Source: Sulfurospirillum cavolei
GTDB taxonomy: Bacteria > Campylobacterota > Campylobacteria > Campylobacterales > Sulfurospirillaceae
Reading direction: 5' to 3' (one strand)
Assembly (NCBI RefSeq): GCF_000813325.1
Contig: NZ_BBQE01000014.1
DNA: 64,000 nt
The notes under the pieces are model-generated. The model made no database searches. It was given only the letters and a program-made list of their open reading frames with translations, and was not told the DNA's origin. Shown here piece by piece: positions 8,301 to 17,452 of the stretch (positions within the stretch are counted from its first letter, which is position 1; every line of letters starts with the position of its first letter). Made by a program: the position numbers and the translations under genes.

Positions 8301-10747
8301 TACAACGGCGGTAAGTCGATTTTGGCTTCGGGAGGATTGATCGAAGCGTTATACTGCACCACTTCGATCGGAATACCCATTTTACGGTCCACGAAGCGCG
8401 TGCACGCTTTTTGAAAGACGAGGTTTGCCACGCCCACAGGACCGTTTCTGTTTTTACCGACGATCACTTCGGCGTCTTCTTCGGGTTTTTCGAAGAAATT
8501 GCTTTTGTACTCTTTGCCTTCCGTGCGTGCTTTTTGTTCTTTTTCTTTCTCTTCGCGAATTTTATACACGTCGTCGCGGTAAACAAACAAAATCATATCG
8601 GCATCTTGTTCGATGGCTCCGGATTCACGAAGATCGCTCAGCATCGGTCGCTTATCGCTTCTGGCTTCCAAACCTCGGTTTAGCTGAGAAAGCGCGATAA
8701 TCGGAATACTCAGCTCACGCGCTAAAAGCTTCAACCCTCGGCTAATATCGCTAACTTCCAAATGCCGATCACGATTGCCGCCGGAGGTCATCAACTGCAA
8801 ATAATCGATAATCGCCAACGAAATTTCGGGATGTTGGGACTTGAGTTTTCGAAGTTTCGCGCGCACTTGGTGAATGTCCACCGAGCCGTTATCGTCGACG
8901 AAAAATTTGCGTTTGCTCATTTCGTCCGCCGCACGCGTCAGATGTCCCCACTGCTCGTCGTTCATGTCGCCGACTTTGAGTTTTTGAAGCGGAATCGACG
9001 TTTTAGCGCTGAGCATCCTAAGCATCAGCTGTTCAGCCGGCATTTCTAACGAAAAGATCGCCACGCCGCGCCCTTCATTCAAGGCATTTTGAGCTAAATT
9101 GAGACAAAACGCGGTATTGTGGGTTACGGTCATATCTTCCAATAAAAAGAGGCTATTGCCGTCTATTTCAAAGCCGAAATATTCGTCGACTTGATCGTAT
9201 TCGACGCGAATACCCGTTTGGTTCCAACTACGTTTAACGCTCCAAGGCTGTGCTACTTTACGCTTCACTTTCACGGGAATCGAATCGACGTTCCCGAAAA
9301 TGCGAACCCGATACACCTTACATGTAAAATCCCGAGACTTGATTTTTGCCTCTTTTGCTTTGAGGGAGGTTCTAAAGCCTAAAGTATCGGCAAGGAATTT
9401 AATTTGCCGGGCAAGATGCTCGTCTTTTTGAGTAATTTCATACCCGTTGCATTGTGCATCGTAATGCCCGTCGCTGTCGATCAATCCTGCTAAAAGCTCT
9501 AAACGCTTTTGCGTAGAGTTAATCAGATAATCTTGCGGAATATGCTTATGATCGATCAATCCTTCTTGACGTAAGAGAGCCTGTAAGCTCTCTTTTTTCG
9601 TATTGTCGGTATTGACGATCGCATACATAGGACATTTTTCGTTTTCGTCGGAGCGACTAACGCCTAAGCCCAATCGCGTCGCATACGCGTGAAGATACGC
9701 TACGATTTCACGATCTTGCGTCGCGATTCGAACGTCGGATTTTCGACCGTCGCCTAACCATAAACCCAAGAAATAAGGCTCAATTTCAACGCTTTTTTCC
9801 ATAAATTTCACGGGAACTTTATATCCCTTATGATTATTTTTAAATTTTTTACTTTTGCGTAAATAGTCTCGAACCGAAATATTGACGACATCGCCGTGTC
9901 GGTGTTTGCCTTCATTACGCGAACGTTTTAAAGAGAGAATATGCGACTCGTTGACGCGATAGTCGATGCCTTTATTTTGTCTGACCCAATACATTTTTTC
10001 CGTACCGTGTGCCAAAGAGAGCACTTTTCGCGGTGTCGAGTCATCGCCCATCAGCAGTTCGCCTACGGCAATATCTTCAACATTTCTCAACGTTCCGTCA
10101 AACATCAGGACTTTCGTACCTTTTGCCAAACATTTCCCCATCGCCGGACGTGCCGCGACGATGATGAGATCGCCTTCCCCAAAACCCGTGGTTAGTTTGT
10201 TGATCTCGGCAAAACCCGTGTCGACGCCGACGACGCCCGAATTACCGCGTTTTTTCATCTCGTGAATGTGCGCGATGGTCGCATGCGTCATCTCGGGCGA
10301 TTCACGGAATTCTCGCGAGCTGTTTTCTTGCGTAATTTGATAGAGTTTTTGCTGAACCAAGTCCACGACGTCGCTTGAGGGAAGGTCTTTTTCGACCGCG
10401 ATCTCTTTAATGTCGCTGGTTAGTTGCACCAACTCCCGCTTAATCGCTTTTTCTTTAATCTCTTCGACGTACGCTTTGGTTGCCGGAAGCGGATTGGTCG
10501 AGAGGATTTCCAACATTGCGTCTTCGTCGAATCGCCCTTGTTGATTCAGCTTTTTCTTGATGAACTCTTCATCGATCGGTAAATCTTCCCGCTCGCACGC
10601 TTCCATCGCTTCGTAAATATAGCGGTGGCTCGGTAAGTAAAAATCTTTTGCGTTCAAGTTCGCCGCGACGTCTTCAAACGTTGCGGGATTAAACAAAATA
10701 GAGCTTAAAACAGAACGCTCGATATTGATATTGTGGAGGTTATTCAC
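8300..10747 (-). CDS. dnaB: Replicative DNA helicase DnaB with in-frame intein
   Basis: An 815-residue precursor. Residues 1-205 and 545-815 join into a normal 476-residue DnaB, the hexameric helicase of the replication fork. The N-terminal domain starts NINIERSVLSSILFNP. The RecA-like domain has Walker A ARPAMGK|TAF, split by the intein at the bar, Walker B LAIIDYLQLM, SQLNRGLEARSDKRP and QDADMILFVYR. The start is GTG at 10747, overlapping the ispG stop as GTGA, with AAGGAG about eight bases upstream. Since the P-loop is interrupted, splicing is required for activity. Confidence 0.95.
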   Translation of the reverse strand: MNNLHNINIERSVLSSILFNPATFEDVAANLNAKDFYLPSHRYIYEAMEACEREDLPIDEEFIKKKLNQQGRFDEDAMLEILSTNPLPATKAYVEEIKEKAIKRELVQLTSDIKEIAVEKDLPSSDVVDLVQQKLYQITQENSSREFRESPEMTHATIAHIHEMKKRGNSGVVGVDTGFAEINKLTTGFGEGDLIIVAARPAMGKCLAKGTKVLMFDGTLRNVEDIAVGELLMGDDSTPRKVLSLAHGTEKMYWVRQNKGIDYRVNESHILSLKRSRNEGKHRHGDVVNISVRDYLRKSKKFKNNHKGYKVPVKFMEKSVEIEPYFLGLWLGDGRKSDVRIATQDREIVAYLHAYATRLGLGVSRSDENEKCPMYAIVNTDNTKKESLQALLRQEGLIDHKHIPQDYLINSTQKRLELLAGLIDSDGHYDAQCNGYEITQKDEHLARQIKFLADTLGFRTSLKAKEAKIKSRDFTCKVYRVRIFGNVDSIPVKVKRKVAQPWSVKRSWNQTGIRVEYDQVDEYFGFEIDGNSLFLLEDMTVTHNTAFCLNLAQNALNEGRGVAIFSLEMPAEQLMLRMLSAKTSIPLQKLKVGDMNDEQWGHLTRAADEMSKRKFFVDDNGSVDIHQVRAKLRKLKSQHPEISLAIIDYLQLMTSGGNRDRHLEVSDISRGLKLLARELSIPIIALSQLNRGLEARSDKRPMLSDLRESGAIEQDADMILFVYRDDVYKIREEKEKEQKARTEGKEYKSNFFEKPEEDAEVIVGKNRNGPVGVANLVFQKACTRFVDRKMGIPIEVVQYNASINPPEAKIDLPPL
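9116..10132 (-). mobile_element. DnaB intein with LAGLIDADG-type homing domain
   Basis: A 339-residue in-frame insertion (precursor residues 206-544) between Lys and Thr of the DnaB P-loop. Block A begins CLAKGTKVLMFDG (Cys1), and the C-terminal block reads LLEDMTVTHN, ending in His-Asn before Thr+1. Block B is at RVNESHILSL. Two LAGLIDADG helices are visible: YFLGLWLGDG (about 325-334) and LELLAGLIDSDGHYD (about 416-430). All residues needed for protein splicing appear intact, so it is probably an active intein; whether the endonuclease is active is unknown. An ACATGT word lies inside it (9320). Confidence 0.93.
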
Positions 10748-11808
10748 GCTTTATACTCCTTGGCGGCACGTTCGACGGCTTCTAAAAAGGTATCGACCAA
10801 ATTTTCTTCCTTGAGTTTGGCAACCACTTCGCCTTTGACCATCACGAGTCCTTGTCCTTTACCGAACGCTATGGCGACATCGGCATGTTTGGCTTCGCCG
10901 ATGGCATTGACCACGCATCCCATTACCGAGATATTCAGCGGCGCTTTAATGTGTTTCGTACGACGTTCTACTTCGGCAACGGCATTGACGAGATTGGATT
11001 CCAAACGTCCGCACGTCGGGCAGGAAATGATGTTGAGACCTTCGGCTTGCACGCCGCTGTCTTTCAAAATAGCCCGCCCTACTTTGATCTCTTCTTCCAA
11101 CTCTCCCGTAATCGATACGCGTAAGGTATCGCCGATACCTTCCAACAAGAGCGTTCCAAGCGCGATGGACGACTTGACGGTCGAATGAAAAAGCGTGCCC
11201 GCTTCGGTCACGCCCAAATGAAACGGGTAATCGACCAAAGGACGAAGCATACGGTACGCTTCGACGGTGCGCTCCACGTCGCTGGCTTTGAGGGAAACTT
11301 TCATATTCGTAAAGCCTAAGTCTTCAAGGTATTTGATATTATAAAGTGCCGATTCGACCATACCTTTGGAAGTCGGGCCGTACTTTTCGTCAAACTCTTT
11401 TTCCAAACTACCGCTGTTAACGCCGATACGAATCGGAATACCCCTTTCGTTGCACGCTTTAACGACCTCTTTAACGCGTGCTTTAGTGCCGATATTGCCC
11501 GGATTGATGCGAATACAATCCACGACTTCCGCGGCAATGAGTGCTAAACGGTAGTTAAAATGAATATCTGCGACCAAAGGAAGCGAACTTTGCGCTTTGA
11601 TGCTTTTAAGAGCGCGAGCGTCTTCTTCGTTAGGAACGGCGACGCGAACGATGTCGCATCCGCCAAAATGCAACCGACGTATCTGTTCAACCGTCGCGTC
11701 CACGTCGTGCGTTTTGGAAAACGTCATCGATTGAACGGGTATTTTGGCATCGCCGCCGATAGGCACGTTGCCGACAAAAATTTGTTTGGTTGGGTAGCGT
11801 TTTATCAT
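10744..11808 (-). CDS. ispG: (E)-4-hydroxy-3-methylbut-2-enyl-diphosphate synthase IspG
   Basis: A 354-residue Fe-S enzyme of the MEP isoprenoid pathway that converts MEcPP to HMBPP. Visible motifs: IPVQSMTFSKTHDV near the N-terminus, RINPGNIG, RIGVNSGSLE, and the cluster ligands CPTCGR (about 265) with VMGCVVNAIGEAKHAD. I start it at the ATG at 11808 (MIKRYPTKQIFVG) because the frame extends upstream without a ribosome site while GGAT precedes this ATG. The stop overlaps the dnaB GTG by four bases, which suggests coupling. Confidence 0.95.
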   Translation of the reverse strand: MIKRYPTKQIFVGNVPIGGDAKIPVQSMTFSKTHDVDATVEQIRRLHFGGCDIVRVAVPNEEDARALKSIKAQSSLPLVADIHFNYRLALIAAEVVDCIRINPGNIGTKARVKEVVKACNERGIPIRIGVNSGSLEKEFDEKYGPTSKGMVESALYNIKYLEDLGFTNMKVSLKASDVERTVEAYRMLRPLVDYPFHLGVTEAGTLFHSTVKSSIALGTLLLEGIGDTLRVSITGELEEEIKVGRAILKDSGVQAEGLNIISCPTCGRLESNLVNAVAEVERRTKHIKAPLNISVMGCVVNAIGEAKHADVAIAFGKGQGLVMVKGEVVAKLKEENLVDTFLEAVERAAKEYKA

Positions 11809-11954
11809 GATTGATCCAACTTTATCGTATCTGTAACATTCATTTCTCAAAACGACTCTCTACGGTAGAAACTATACGTTCCCTTGGAGATCGTATTTCA
11901 TACACCGTTGTTACAGAGGGTTTGAGAATAGAAAAGATTATACACTTTTTGTTT

Positions 11955-13793
11955 TTAAGAAAAAGACAGAGGATCCATATCGGCTTCGACATGTAAGGAT
12001 CGAAGCGCATGGGCAAATTCAAGCAATGCTTTGCTTGAGTCACTTCTTGCTAAAAGTTCGTAACGGTATTTACCCGCGATTTTAGCGATATTCGCTTTAC
12101 CGAATCCCACGACTTCGACGTTTGGAAAGTGTGCGGCAATACCTACGACGTGCTCAATGATCGCTTGAGCTTTTTCCTCTTTGGCATGCGAACTCATCAA
12201 GCGAAGCATCTTTTTAAACGGCGGATAAAGCCCCTTTCGACTCTGGGCTTCTTCGTGTAAGAATGCCTCAAAATCATCTAAATAACGCTTGAAAAAAGCG
12301 GCGTTTTTGGTTTGAATCAGTACCTCTCCGTAACCTTTACGCCCGCTTCTTCCCGCGATTTGTTTGACCAACGCCAGCGTCTTTTCTCTGGCTCGAAAAT
12401 CGCTCATAGCCATTAAGGCGTCGATTCCTAAAATAACGGCAAGCCCGACGTCGTGGTAGTCGTGCCCTTTGGAGAGCATTTGCGTTCCGACCATAATGTC
12501 GATGCGATGCTCGTTAAAGCGCGTTAAAATCTCGCTTAAATGCTTTTCGGTACGCACGACGTCGCGGTCGAACTGTTGAACGACAAAGCTTTCAAAGTGC
12601 GCTTGGAGTTTTTGGGCGACCTCCGCCGTTCCTAAGCGTTCGGCGATAATCTCGTCGTGACCGCAGGTCGGGCAAACGCTCGGAATCGTCTCGGCGTAAT
12701 TGCAATAATGGCACTTCAACGCGTTTGCGGCATGGTGCAAGCTCATCGCAACACTGCAAAACGGACATTCGATATGCGCGCCGCACTTTTTACATGTCAC
12801 GTATTTGAAGTTGGCGCGCGTCGGTAAAAAGACGACGACTTGACGGTGTGCTTTAAGCGCGTTTTGAATCGCTTGCGTCATCACGTACGAAATGCCGTGT
12901 TCGCCCTCATCGTACAAAACCCTGCTTTGCGAAGGGAAAAACGTCCCTTTGAGTCGAAACGTCGGCAGTTTTTGAAAACTTCCAAGGCTTGGCGTCGCCG
13001 AACCCAAAAGCACGCGAATGCCTAATTTTTGCCCGAACAAAAGTGCCAAGTCTTTGGCGTTATAGCGAGGTCTGGAGCCCGATTTGTAACTTTCGTCGTG
13101 TTCTTCGTCAACGACGATAAACCCTAAATGCGAAAACGGTAAAAAAAGTGCCGAACGCGTTCCCGCCACGACGGCGATTTTGCCCTCAGAAAGATCGCTT
13201 AAAATCTGCTCTTTTTTCTTCGCGCTAATTTTGGAGTGCCAAATGGCGACATGGGAACCGAAATGCTTCTTCAAGCGCTCTTTCATTTGCGGGGTTAAGC
13301 CGATTTCGGGAAGCAAAAAAATCGCTTGCTTGCCCTCGTCAATGCACTGTTCGAAAAGTTTCATATAGATTTCGGTTTTACCGCTTCCCGTATCTCCGAA
13401 AAGCAACGACGATGGATGCTCTTGAATAAAATCCAACGCTTTTTGCTGTTCCGAAGAAAGCACAATCGACGTGCTCGTTTGTACCTTCAGTTCGCAAGAC
13501 GCGTGCGTGTCGTAAGGAACGAACAAGGCTAAAGCTTCCCCCAAAGAACAGACGTAATACTCCGCTATAAAACGGGCAAGCTCGATGATTTTAGGAGGAT
13601 AAAAAAGCTCACATGTAGATCCGATGCACTCACATGTAAAGGAGGGTTCTTCAACGCTTTCCAACACGACGCCGCGCATCGTTCGACGCGAAAGCGACAC
13701 TTCCACCAGCGTACCTCGTGCAAGCGGCGCATCGGAGCTATAGCTTAAAGGCGAAAGCGGAGATTTTAAAAGAGAGATTTGGTAGTAAAACAC
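11955..13793 (-). CDS. priA: Primosomal replication protein N', PriA helicase
   Basis: A 612-residue replication-restart helicase. Walker A is LLFGDTGSGKTEIYM (about 133-147) and the DEEH box is IVVDEEHDESYK. The zinc-binding insert has paired cysteines in CKKCGAHIECPFCSVAMSLH, then CHYCNYAE and CPTCG. Motif V/VI are MLSKGHDYHDVGL and QIAGRSGRKGYGEV. PriA reloads DnaB at stalled forks. The 146-bp gap 11809-11954 between it and ispG holds no gene. Four ACATGT words fall in the gene (11989, 12792, 13611, 13632). Confidence 0.95.
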   Translation of the reverse strand: MFYYQISLLKSPLSPLSYSSDAPLARGTLVEVSLSRRTMRGVVLESVEEPSFTCECIGSTCELFYPPKIIELARFIAEYYVCSLGEALALFVPYDTHASCELKVQTSTSIVLSSEQQKALDFIQEHPSSLLFGDTGSGKTEIYMKLFEQCIDEGKQAIFLLPEIGLTPQMKERLKKHFGSHVAIWHSKISAKKKEQILSDLSEGKIAVVAGTRSALFLPFSHLGFIVVDEEHDESYKSGSRPRYNAKDLALLFGQKLGIRVLLGSATPSLGSFQKLPTFRLKGTFFPSQSRVLYDEGEHGISYVMTQAIQNALKAHRQVVVFLPTRANFKYVTCKKCGAHIECPFCSVAMSLHHAANALKCHYCNYAETIPSVCPTCGHDEIIAERLGTAEVAQKLQAHFESFVVQQFDRDVVRTEKHLSEILTRFNEHRIDIMVGTQMLSKGHDYHDVGLAVILGIDALMAMSDFRAREKTLALVKQIAGRSGRKGYGEVLIQTKNAAFFKRYLDDFEAFLHEEAQSRKGLYPPFKKMLRLMSSHAKEEKAQAIIEHVVGIAAHFPNVEVVGFGKANIAKIAGKYRYELLARSDSSKALLEFAHALRSLHVEADMDPLSFS

Positions 13794-13799
13794 ACGTAT

Positions 13800-14267
13800 T
13801 TATTTGGTCAACAACGCACAATCGTTATCATTCGCGGCATTGTGTAAGCAATCAAAACTACCCGTTGCTCTCGTGTAATTAAAATCGACGAAACGCGCAT
13901 TACTGATATAATAGCGATACGTTGTGTTAGCACCGTTAGCGGATTTTTTCATCCAGTTACCGCCGGTTGCTTTAGCATAAAGCGGGTATTGAAGCATATT
14001 AACCGTTGCATTACCGTCAAACAAAGATTCATTTTCCGTATCTTGAGCCGCGTCGTCGAGAATTTGCGGATAAGCGACTGTTCCGCTAAGCATATTTTTA
14101 GCGCGTTCGTTGGCGATAGCAGAACGAATCGCCGATACGTTACTCTGACCTCGTGCTATTTTGGCATCTTCTAAAAAAGGTGCCATTTTCGGGAACGCAA
14201 CGGCACTTAAAATACCCAAAACAACGATAATAAAAACAAGTTCGATCATAGTAAATGCGGATTTCAT
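13800..14267 (-). CDS. Type IV pilin-like / type II secretion pseudopilin
   Basis: A 155-residue prepilin starting MKSAFTMIELVFIIVVLGIL, a class III signal with Glu5 and an ~20-residue hydrophobic helix. The residue before the cleavage site is Ala rather than the usual Gly. ATG is chosen over a GTG one codon earlier because of the spacing from AAAGG. The C-terminal domain has two Cys (FDCLHNAANDNDCALL) that could form a disulphide loop. It lies downstream of a related pseudopilin, separated by a stem-loop. It may serve competence (with ComEC) or a type II secretion machine; no other pilus genes are nearby. Confidence 0.85.
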   Translation of the reverse strand: MKSAFTMIELVFIIVVLGILSAVAFPKMAPFLEDAKIARGQSNVSAIRSAIANERAKNMLSGTVAYPQILDDAAQDTENESLFDGNATVNMLQYPLYAKATGGNWMKKSANGANTTYRYYISNARFVDFNYTRATGSFDCLHNAANDNDCALLTK

Positions 14268-14284
14268 CACTGATACCTTTTTAC

Positions 14285-14310
14285 GTTAAGAGCGATATTT
14301 CGCTCTTAAC
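14285..14310 (-). terminator. Stem-loop between the two pseudopilin genes
   Basis: GTTAAGAGCGA and TCGCTCTTAAC form a perfect 11-bp stem with a four-base loop. There is no T-run directly after it on the minus strand, so it may act as an mRNA-stability or partial-termination element that lets the upstream pilin be made in excess. Confidence 0.5.
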
Positions 14311-14320
14311 GCGTTTCAAA

Positions 14321-14815
14321 CTAAAATGAAGCCTTGGAAACGTTAAAGTCGTTCGCTGCACCGGCAGTTTTTGTACTGTACCAAAAGCGAGGTGCTTCTG
14401 TACTATTACCATCTCTTACGTAAATATAAATTGAATTCGTAGCATCTGCTAAAACTTGGCATGTAGTTTTAGGTTGCGTCTCCGTACTTGGGCAAGCTTG
14501 AAGAGCAGTTAAAAATGTTGTACCGGCAGGAACACTGAAGTTACTTGGAATTTCTATGTAATAATCCAATGTTTTTTTAGCCGTTGGTGTGTTACCATCA
14601 TTTAATGCCGTATATACAACACCATCACTAGTTACTTGTGCTTTCGCCCAAATATTTGGAACAACAACGCTATTAAGTTGTGCCACCAATTCGCCTGCTT
14701 TTGCCAAACGTGCTTGCTCTTGAACACCGACCATTCTCGGCAATGCCACTGCCGCCAAGATACCTAAAATAACAATGACGAAGATCAATTCGATCATCGT
14801 GAAACCTTTTCTCAT
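14321..14815 (-). CDS. Type IV pilin-like / type II secretion pseudopilin
   Basis: A 164-residue prepilin with the canonical leader MRKG|FTMIELIFVIVILGIL, cut after Gly4 by prepilin peptidase. The C-terminal domain has CPSTETQPKTTC, a probable disulphide pair. AAGGAG precedes the ATG with good spacing and a TATAAT box lies about 50 bases upstream. It is the first gene of a two-pilin unit with 13800-14267. Similar two-pilin pairs occur in Sulfurospirillum-like genomes; substrate and machine are not evident here. Confidence 0.88.
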   Translation of the reverse strand: MRKGFTMIELIFVIVILGILAAVALPRMVGVQEQARLAKAGELVAQLNSVVVPNIWAKAQVTSDGVVYTALNDGNTPTAKKTLDYYIEIPSNFSVPAGTTFLTALQACPSTETQPKTTCQVLADATNSIYIYVRDGNSTEAPRFWYSTKTAGAANDFNVSKASF

Positions 14816-14844
14816 GAAAACTCCTTGTTATGGTGTTTGCCAAT

Positions 14845-14872
14845 ACACTTATTGACAAGTGTGAAGATTATA
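14845..14872 (-). promoter_or_regulatory. Promoter and leader hairpin for pseudopilin pair
   Basis: TATAAT at 14872-14867 on the minus strand, followed by a small hairpin (ACACTT / AAGTGT, 14845-14862) in the 5' leader before the AAGGAG ribosome site. Confidence 0.5.
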
Positions 14873-14895
14873 TTTCAATCTATGTAAAGTCTCAC

Positions 14896-15114
14896 TTAAA
14901 GCGCGTCTAACTTTCGTACCAATTGCGCGATTTCGTTTTCCAACATAAAAGCGTCGTAGCATTTACCGACATACGCGAACAGTAACTCTTTAGGATCGAT
15001 GGTGCTTCTATTTTTAAACCGTTCTTTAAAATCTTGTTCAAATTGAACGGCAAAATCGCCTTCCAACTTGATGTCGTAGTCTTTGCCGCCGAGGCTGATC
15101 GTAATCTTATTCAT
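14896..15114 (-). CDS. Small protein of unknown function, ZapA-like layout
   Basis: A 72-residue protein: MNKITISLGGKDYDIKLEGD, a beta-hairpin, then helical segments ending LENEIAQLVRKLDAL. The hairpin-plus-helix plan vaguely recalls ZapA, but I cannot confirm this. It starts inside the stop of the upstream coiled-coil gene (ATGA overlap), so the two are probably translated together and may form a complex. It lies upstream of the pilins on the same strand. Confidence 0.55.
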   Translation of the reverse strand: MNKITISLGGKDYDIKLEGDFAVQFEQDFKERFKNRSTIDPKELLFAYVGKCYDAFMLENEIAQLVRKLDAL

Positions 15115-15338
15115 TTTTTCAGTACGGCTTCGATTTTGCTCAAAAGGTCGTCGGCATTGACGTCTTTGCTGATCAGGTCGTTTTCCAGCTTGGCGATTTG
15201 TACGCTTTTGGCTTCGCTTTGAGCCTTTTCTTTGACGAGTTCTTGGCGTAAAAACTCGTTTTGCGCTTGAAGTTCTTGGTATTTTTCGACAAGTTCGCCG
15301 ATCTTTTGCGTTAAAACGTTGATGGTTTGCTCTTGCAT
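15111..15338 (-). CDS. Small coiled-coil protein, unknown
   Basis: A 75-residue, almost wholly helical protein starting MQEQTINVLTQKIGELVEKY, with heptad-like Leu/Ile spacing through residue 60 and a C-terminal DLLSKIEAVLKK. It resembles the size and layout of ZapB or SlyX-type coiled coils without a clear family match. It is divergent from uvrB with a 61-bp shared promoter region and overlaps the next gene by four bases. Confidence 0.6.
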   Translation of the reverse strand: MQEQTINVLTQKIGELVEKYQELQAQNEFLRQELVKEKAQSEAKSVQIAKLENDLISKDVNADDLLSKIEAVLKK

Positions 15339-15364
15339 TTAAGGCTCCATGGTGGACTGTTTGC

Positions 15365-15370
15365 TATAAT
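15365..15370 (+). promoter_or_regulatory. -10 box (TATAAT) for uvrB
   Basis: TTTGCTATAATTG lies 30 bases before the uvrB ATG, in the gap shared with the divergent coiled-coil gene. I see no LexA-like operator, in keeping with the lack of a classical SOS system in this phylum. Confidence 0.6.
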
Positions 15371-15399
15371 TGTAACAAAATTATTCCCAAAGTGTCTAT

Positions 15400-17376
15400 A
15401 TGAACCCTTTTCACATTCAAAGTCCCTACCGACCCTCCGGCGATCAACCCGAGGCGATCGCTAAACTGAGCGCGTCTATTCAAAAAGGCAATCGTTACCA
15501 AACGCTCATCGGCGTGACCGGAAGCGGCAAAACGTACACGATGGCACAGATTATCCAAACGCTACAAATGCCCACGTTGATTATGACGCACAACAAAACC
15601 CTTGCCGCCCAGCTTTACAGTGAATTTAAGGGGTTTTTCCCTCAAAACCACGTGGAGTATTTCATCAGTTATTACGATTATTATCAGCCCGAAGCCTATA
15701 TTCCGCGAAGCGATCTTTTCATCGAGAAAGACAGTTCGATCAACGAAGAGCTTGAGAGGTTGCGTCTTAGTGCCACCGCTTCGTTACTTTCGTATCGCGA
15801 CGTCATTTGCGTCGCCTCGGTCTCCGCCAACTACGGATTGGGCAATCCGCACGAATACAAAAAAATGGTACAAATCATCGAAAAAGGGGTTTCGATCAAC
15901 CAAAAAACCCTGCTTTTACGTTTGGTCGATATGGGGTATAAACGCAACGACGTCTATTTCGATCGGGGCTGTTTCAGGGTCAACGGCGACATCGTCGATA
16001 TCTATCCCGCCTACAACGAAGAAGAGGCGATACGGGTTGAATTTTTCGGCGACGAAGTTGAGAGCATCTACTATTTTGACGTTTTGCTCAATCAAAAAAG
16101 ACACTCCCTTACCAAAGTCGTTATCTACGCCGCCAATCAATTTATCGTCGGACACGAACGCCTTCAACTTGCCATCAAACAGATCGAAACAGAGCTCGAA
16201 GAGCGTTTGGCGTTTTTGAAACAAGAGGACAAACTGGTCGAATACCAACGCCTCAAACAACGCGTCGAATTCGATCTTGAAATGCTCCAAAGTACGGGCA
16301 TGTGCAAAGGCATCGAAAACTATGCGCGCTATCTCACTGGCATCGAAGCGGGCGGCACACCCTACTCGCTTTTCGATTACTTTGAAGCCATGAACGAAGA
16401 GTACCTCGTCATCGTCGACGAATCCCATGTCAGTCTGCCCCAATTTCGCGGTATGTTTGCGGGCGATCGCAGTCGCAAAGAGGTCTTGGTAGAGTACGGT
16501 TTTAGGCTTCCGAGTGCTTTGGACAACCGTCCGTTGATGTTCGACGAATTTATTCGCAAAGCACCGCGCTATTTGTTCGTGAGTGCCACGCCCAAAGAGT
16601 TGGAGTTAGAACTCAGCGGTGAAAATACCGCCGAACAGATTATCCGTCCGACGGGACTTTTGGATCCCGAAGTGGAGATTTTAAGTAGCAAACATCAAGT
16701 CGAAACGCTCTACGACGAGATCAAAAGAGTGACATGTAAAGACGAAAAAGTGCTCGTGACCGTTCTGACCAAAAAGATGGCGGAAGAGCTCACGCGTTAC
16801 TACGCCGATCTTGGCATCAAAATCAAATACATGCACTCGGAAATCGACGCAATCGAACGCAATCAAATCATTCGCGCACTGCGTAACGGCGAATTCGACG
16901 TCTTAGTGGGCATTAATCTTTTGCGGGAGGGGCTGGACTTACCCGAAGTCTCTTTGGTCGCGATTTTGGACGCCGATAAAGAGGGGTTTTTACGCTCCGA
17001 AACGAGCTTGATCCAAACGATGGGACGTGCCGCGCGCAATATCAACGGTCGGGTTTTGATGTTTGCGGAAAAGATTACCGATTCGATGCAAAAAGCGATT
17101 GAAACGACGATGCGAAGACGCGCCATTCAAGAAGCCTTCAACCAAGAACACGGCATTACCCCGCACAGTACGACGCGAAAAATGGATGAAAATCTTAAAC
17201 TCGAAGAGCAAGCCGAACTCTACAACGTTTATTCAAAAACGGACAAGATTCCGCCTTCCCAAAAGAAAAAAATTATCGCCGAATTGACCAAAGCGATGAT
17301 GGAAGCGGCAAAGATTTTAGAGTTTGAAAAAGCCGCCAAACTGCGCGACCAAATCGAAAAGCTCAAAAAAGCGTAA
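15400..17376 (+). CDS. uvrB: UvrABC excinuclease subunit B
   Basis: A 658-residue nucleotide excision repair protein. Walker A is LIGVTGSGKTYTMAQ (about 36-50), the beta-hairpin region reads YISYYDYYQPEAYIP, the DEAD-like box is VIVDESHVSLPQ, motif V/VI reads VGINLLREGLDLPEVS and TMGRAARN, and the C-terminal UVR motif (EFEKAAKLRDQIEKL) binds UvrC. Length is normal. UvrB checks damage delivered by UvrA and recruits UvrC. One ACATGTAA word lies in it (16732). Confidence 0.97.
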   Translation: MNPFHIQSPYRPSGDQPEAIAKLSASIQKGNRYQTLIGVTGSGKTYTMAQIIQTLQMPTLIMTHNKTLAAQLYSEFKGFFPQNHVEYFISYYDYYQPEAYIPRSDLFIEKDSSINEELERLRLSATASLLSYRDVICVASVSANYGLGNPHEYKKMVQIIEKGVSINQKTLLLRLVDMGYKRNDVYFDRGCFRVNGDIVDIYPAYNEEEAIRVEFFGDEVESIYYFDVLLNQKRHSLTKVVIYAANQFIVGHERLQLAIKQIETELEERLAFLKQEDKLVEYQRLKQRVEFDLEMLQSTGMCKGIENYARYLTGIEAGGTPYSLFDYFEAMNEEYLVIVDESHVSLPQFRGMFAGDRSRKEVLVEYGFRLPSALDNRPLMFDEFIRKAPRYLFVSATPKELELELSGENTAEQIIRPTGLLDPEVEILSSKHQVETLYDEIKRVTCKDEKVLVTVLTKKMAEELTRYYADLGIKIKYMHSEIDAIERNQIIRALRNGEFDVLVGINLLREGLDLPEVSLVAILDADKEGFLRSETSLIQTMGRAARNINGRVLMFAEKITDSMQKAIETTMRRRAIQEAFNQEHGITPHSTTRKMDENLKLEEQAELYNVYSKTDKIPPSQKKKIIAELTKAMMEAAKILEFEKAAKLRDQIEKLKKA

Positions 17377-17452
17377 CGTTTAAGCACGTTTTCGTTACCT
17401 TTTTATAACCTTTTTTCGATAAAATATCCCCACTTTTTATAAAGGATAAGAC

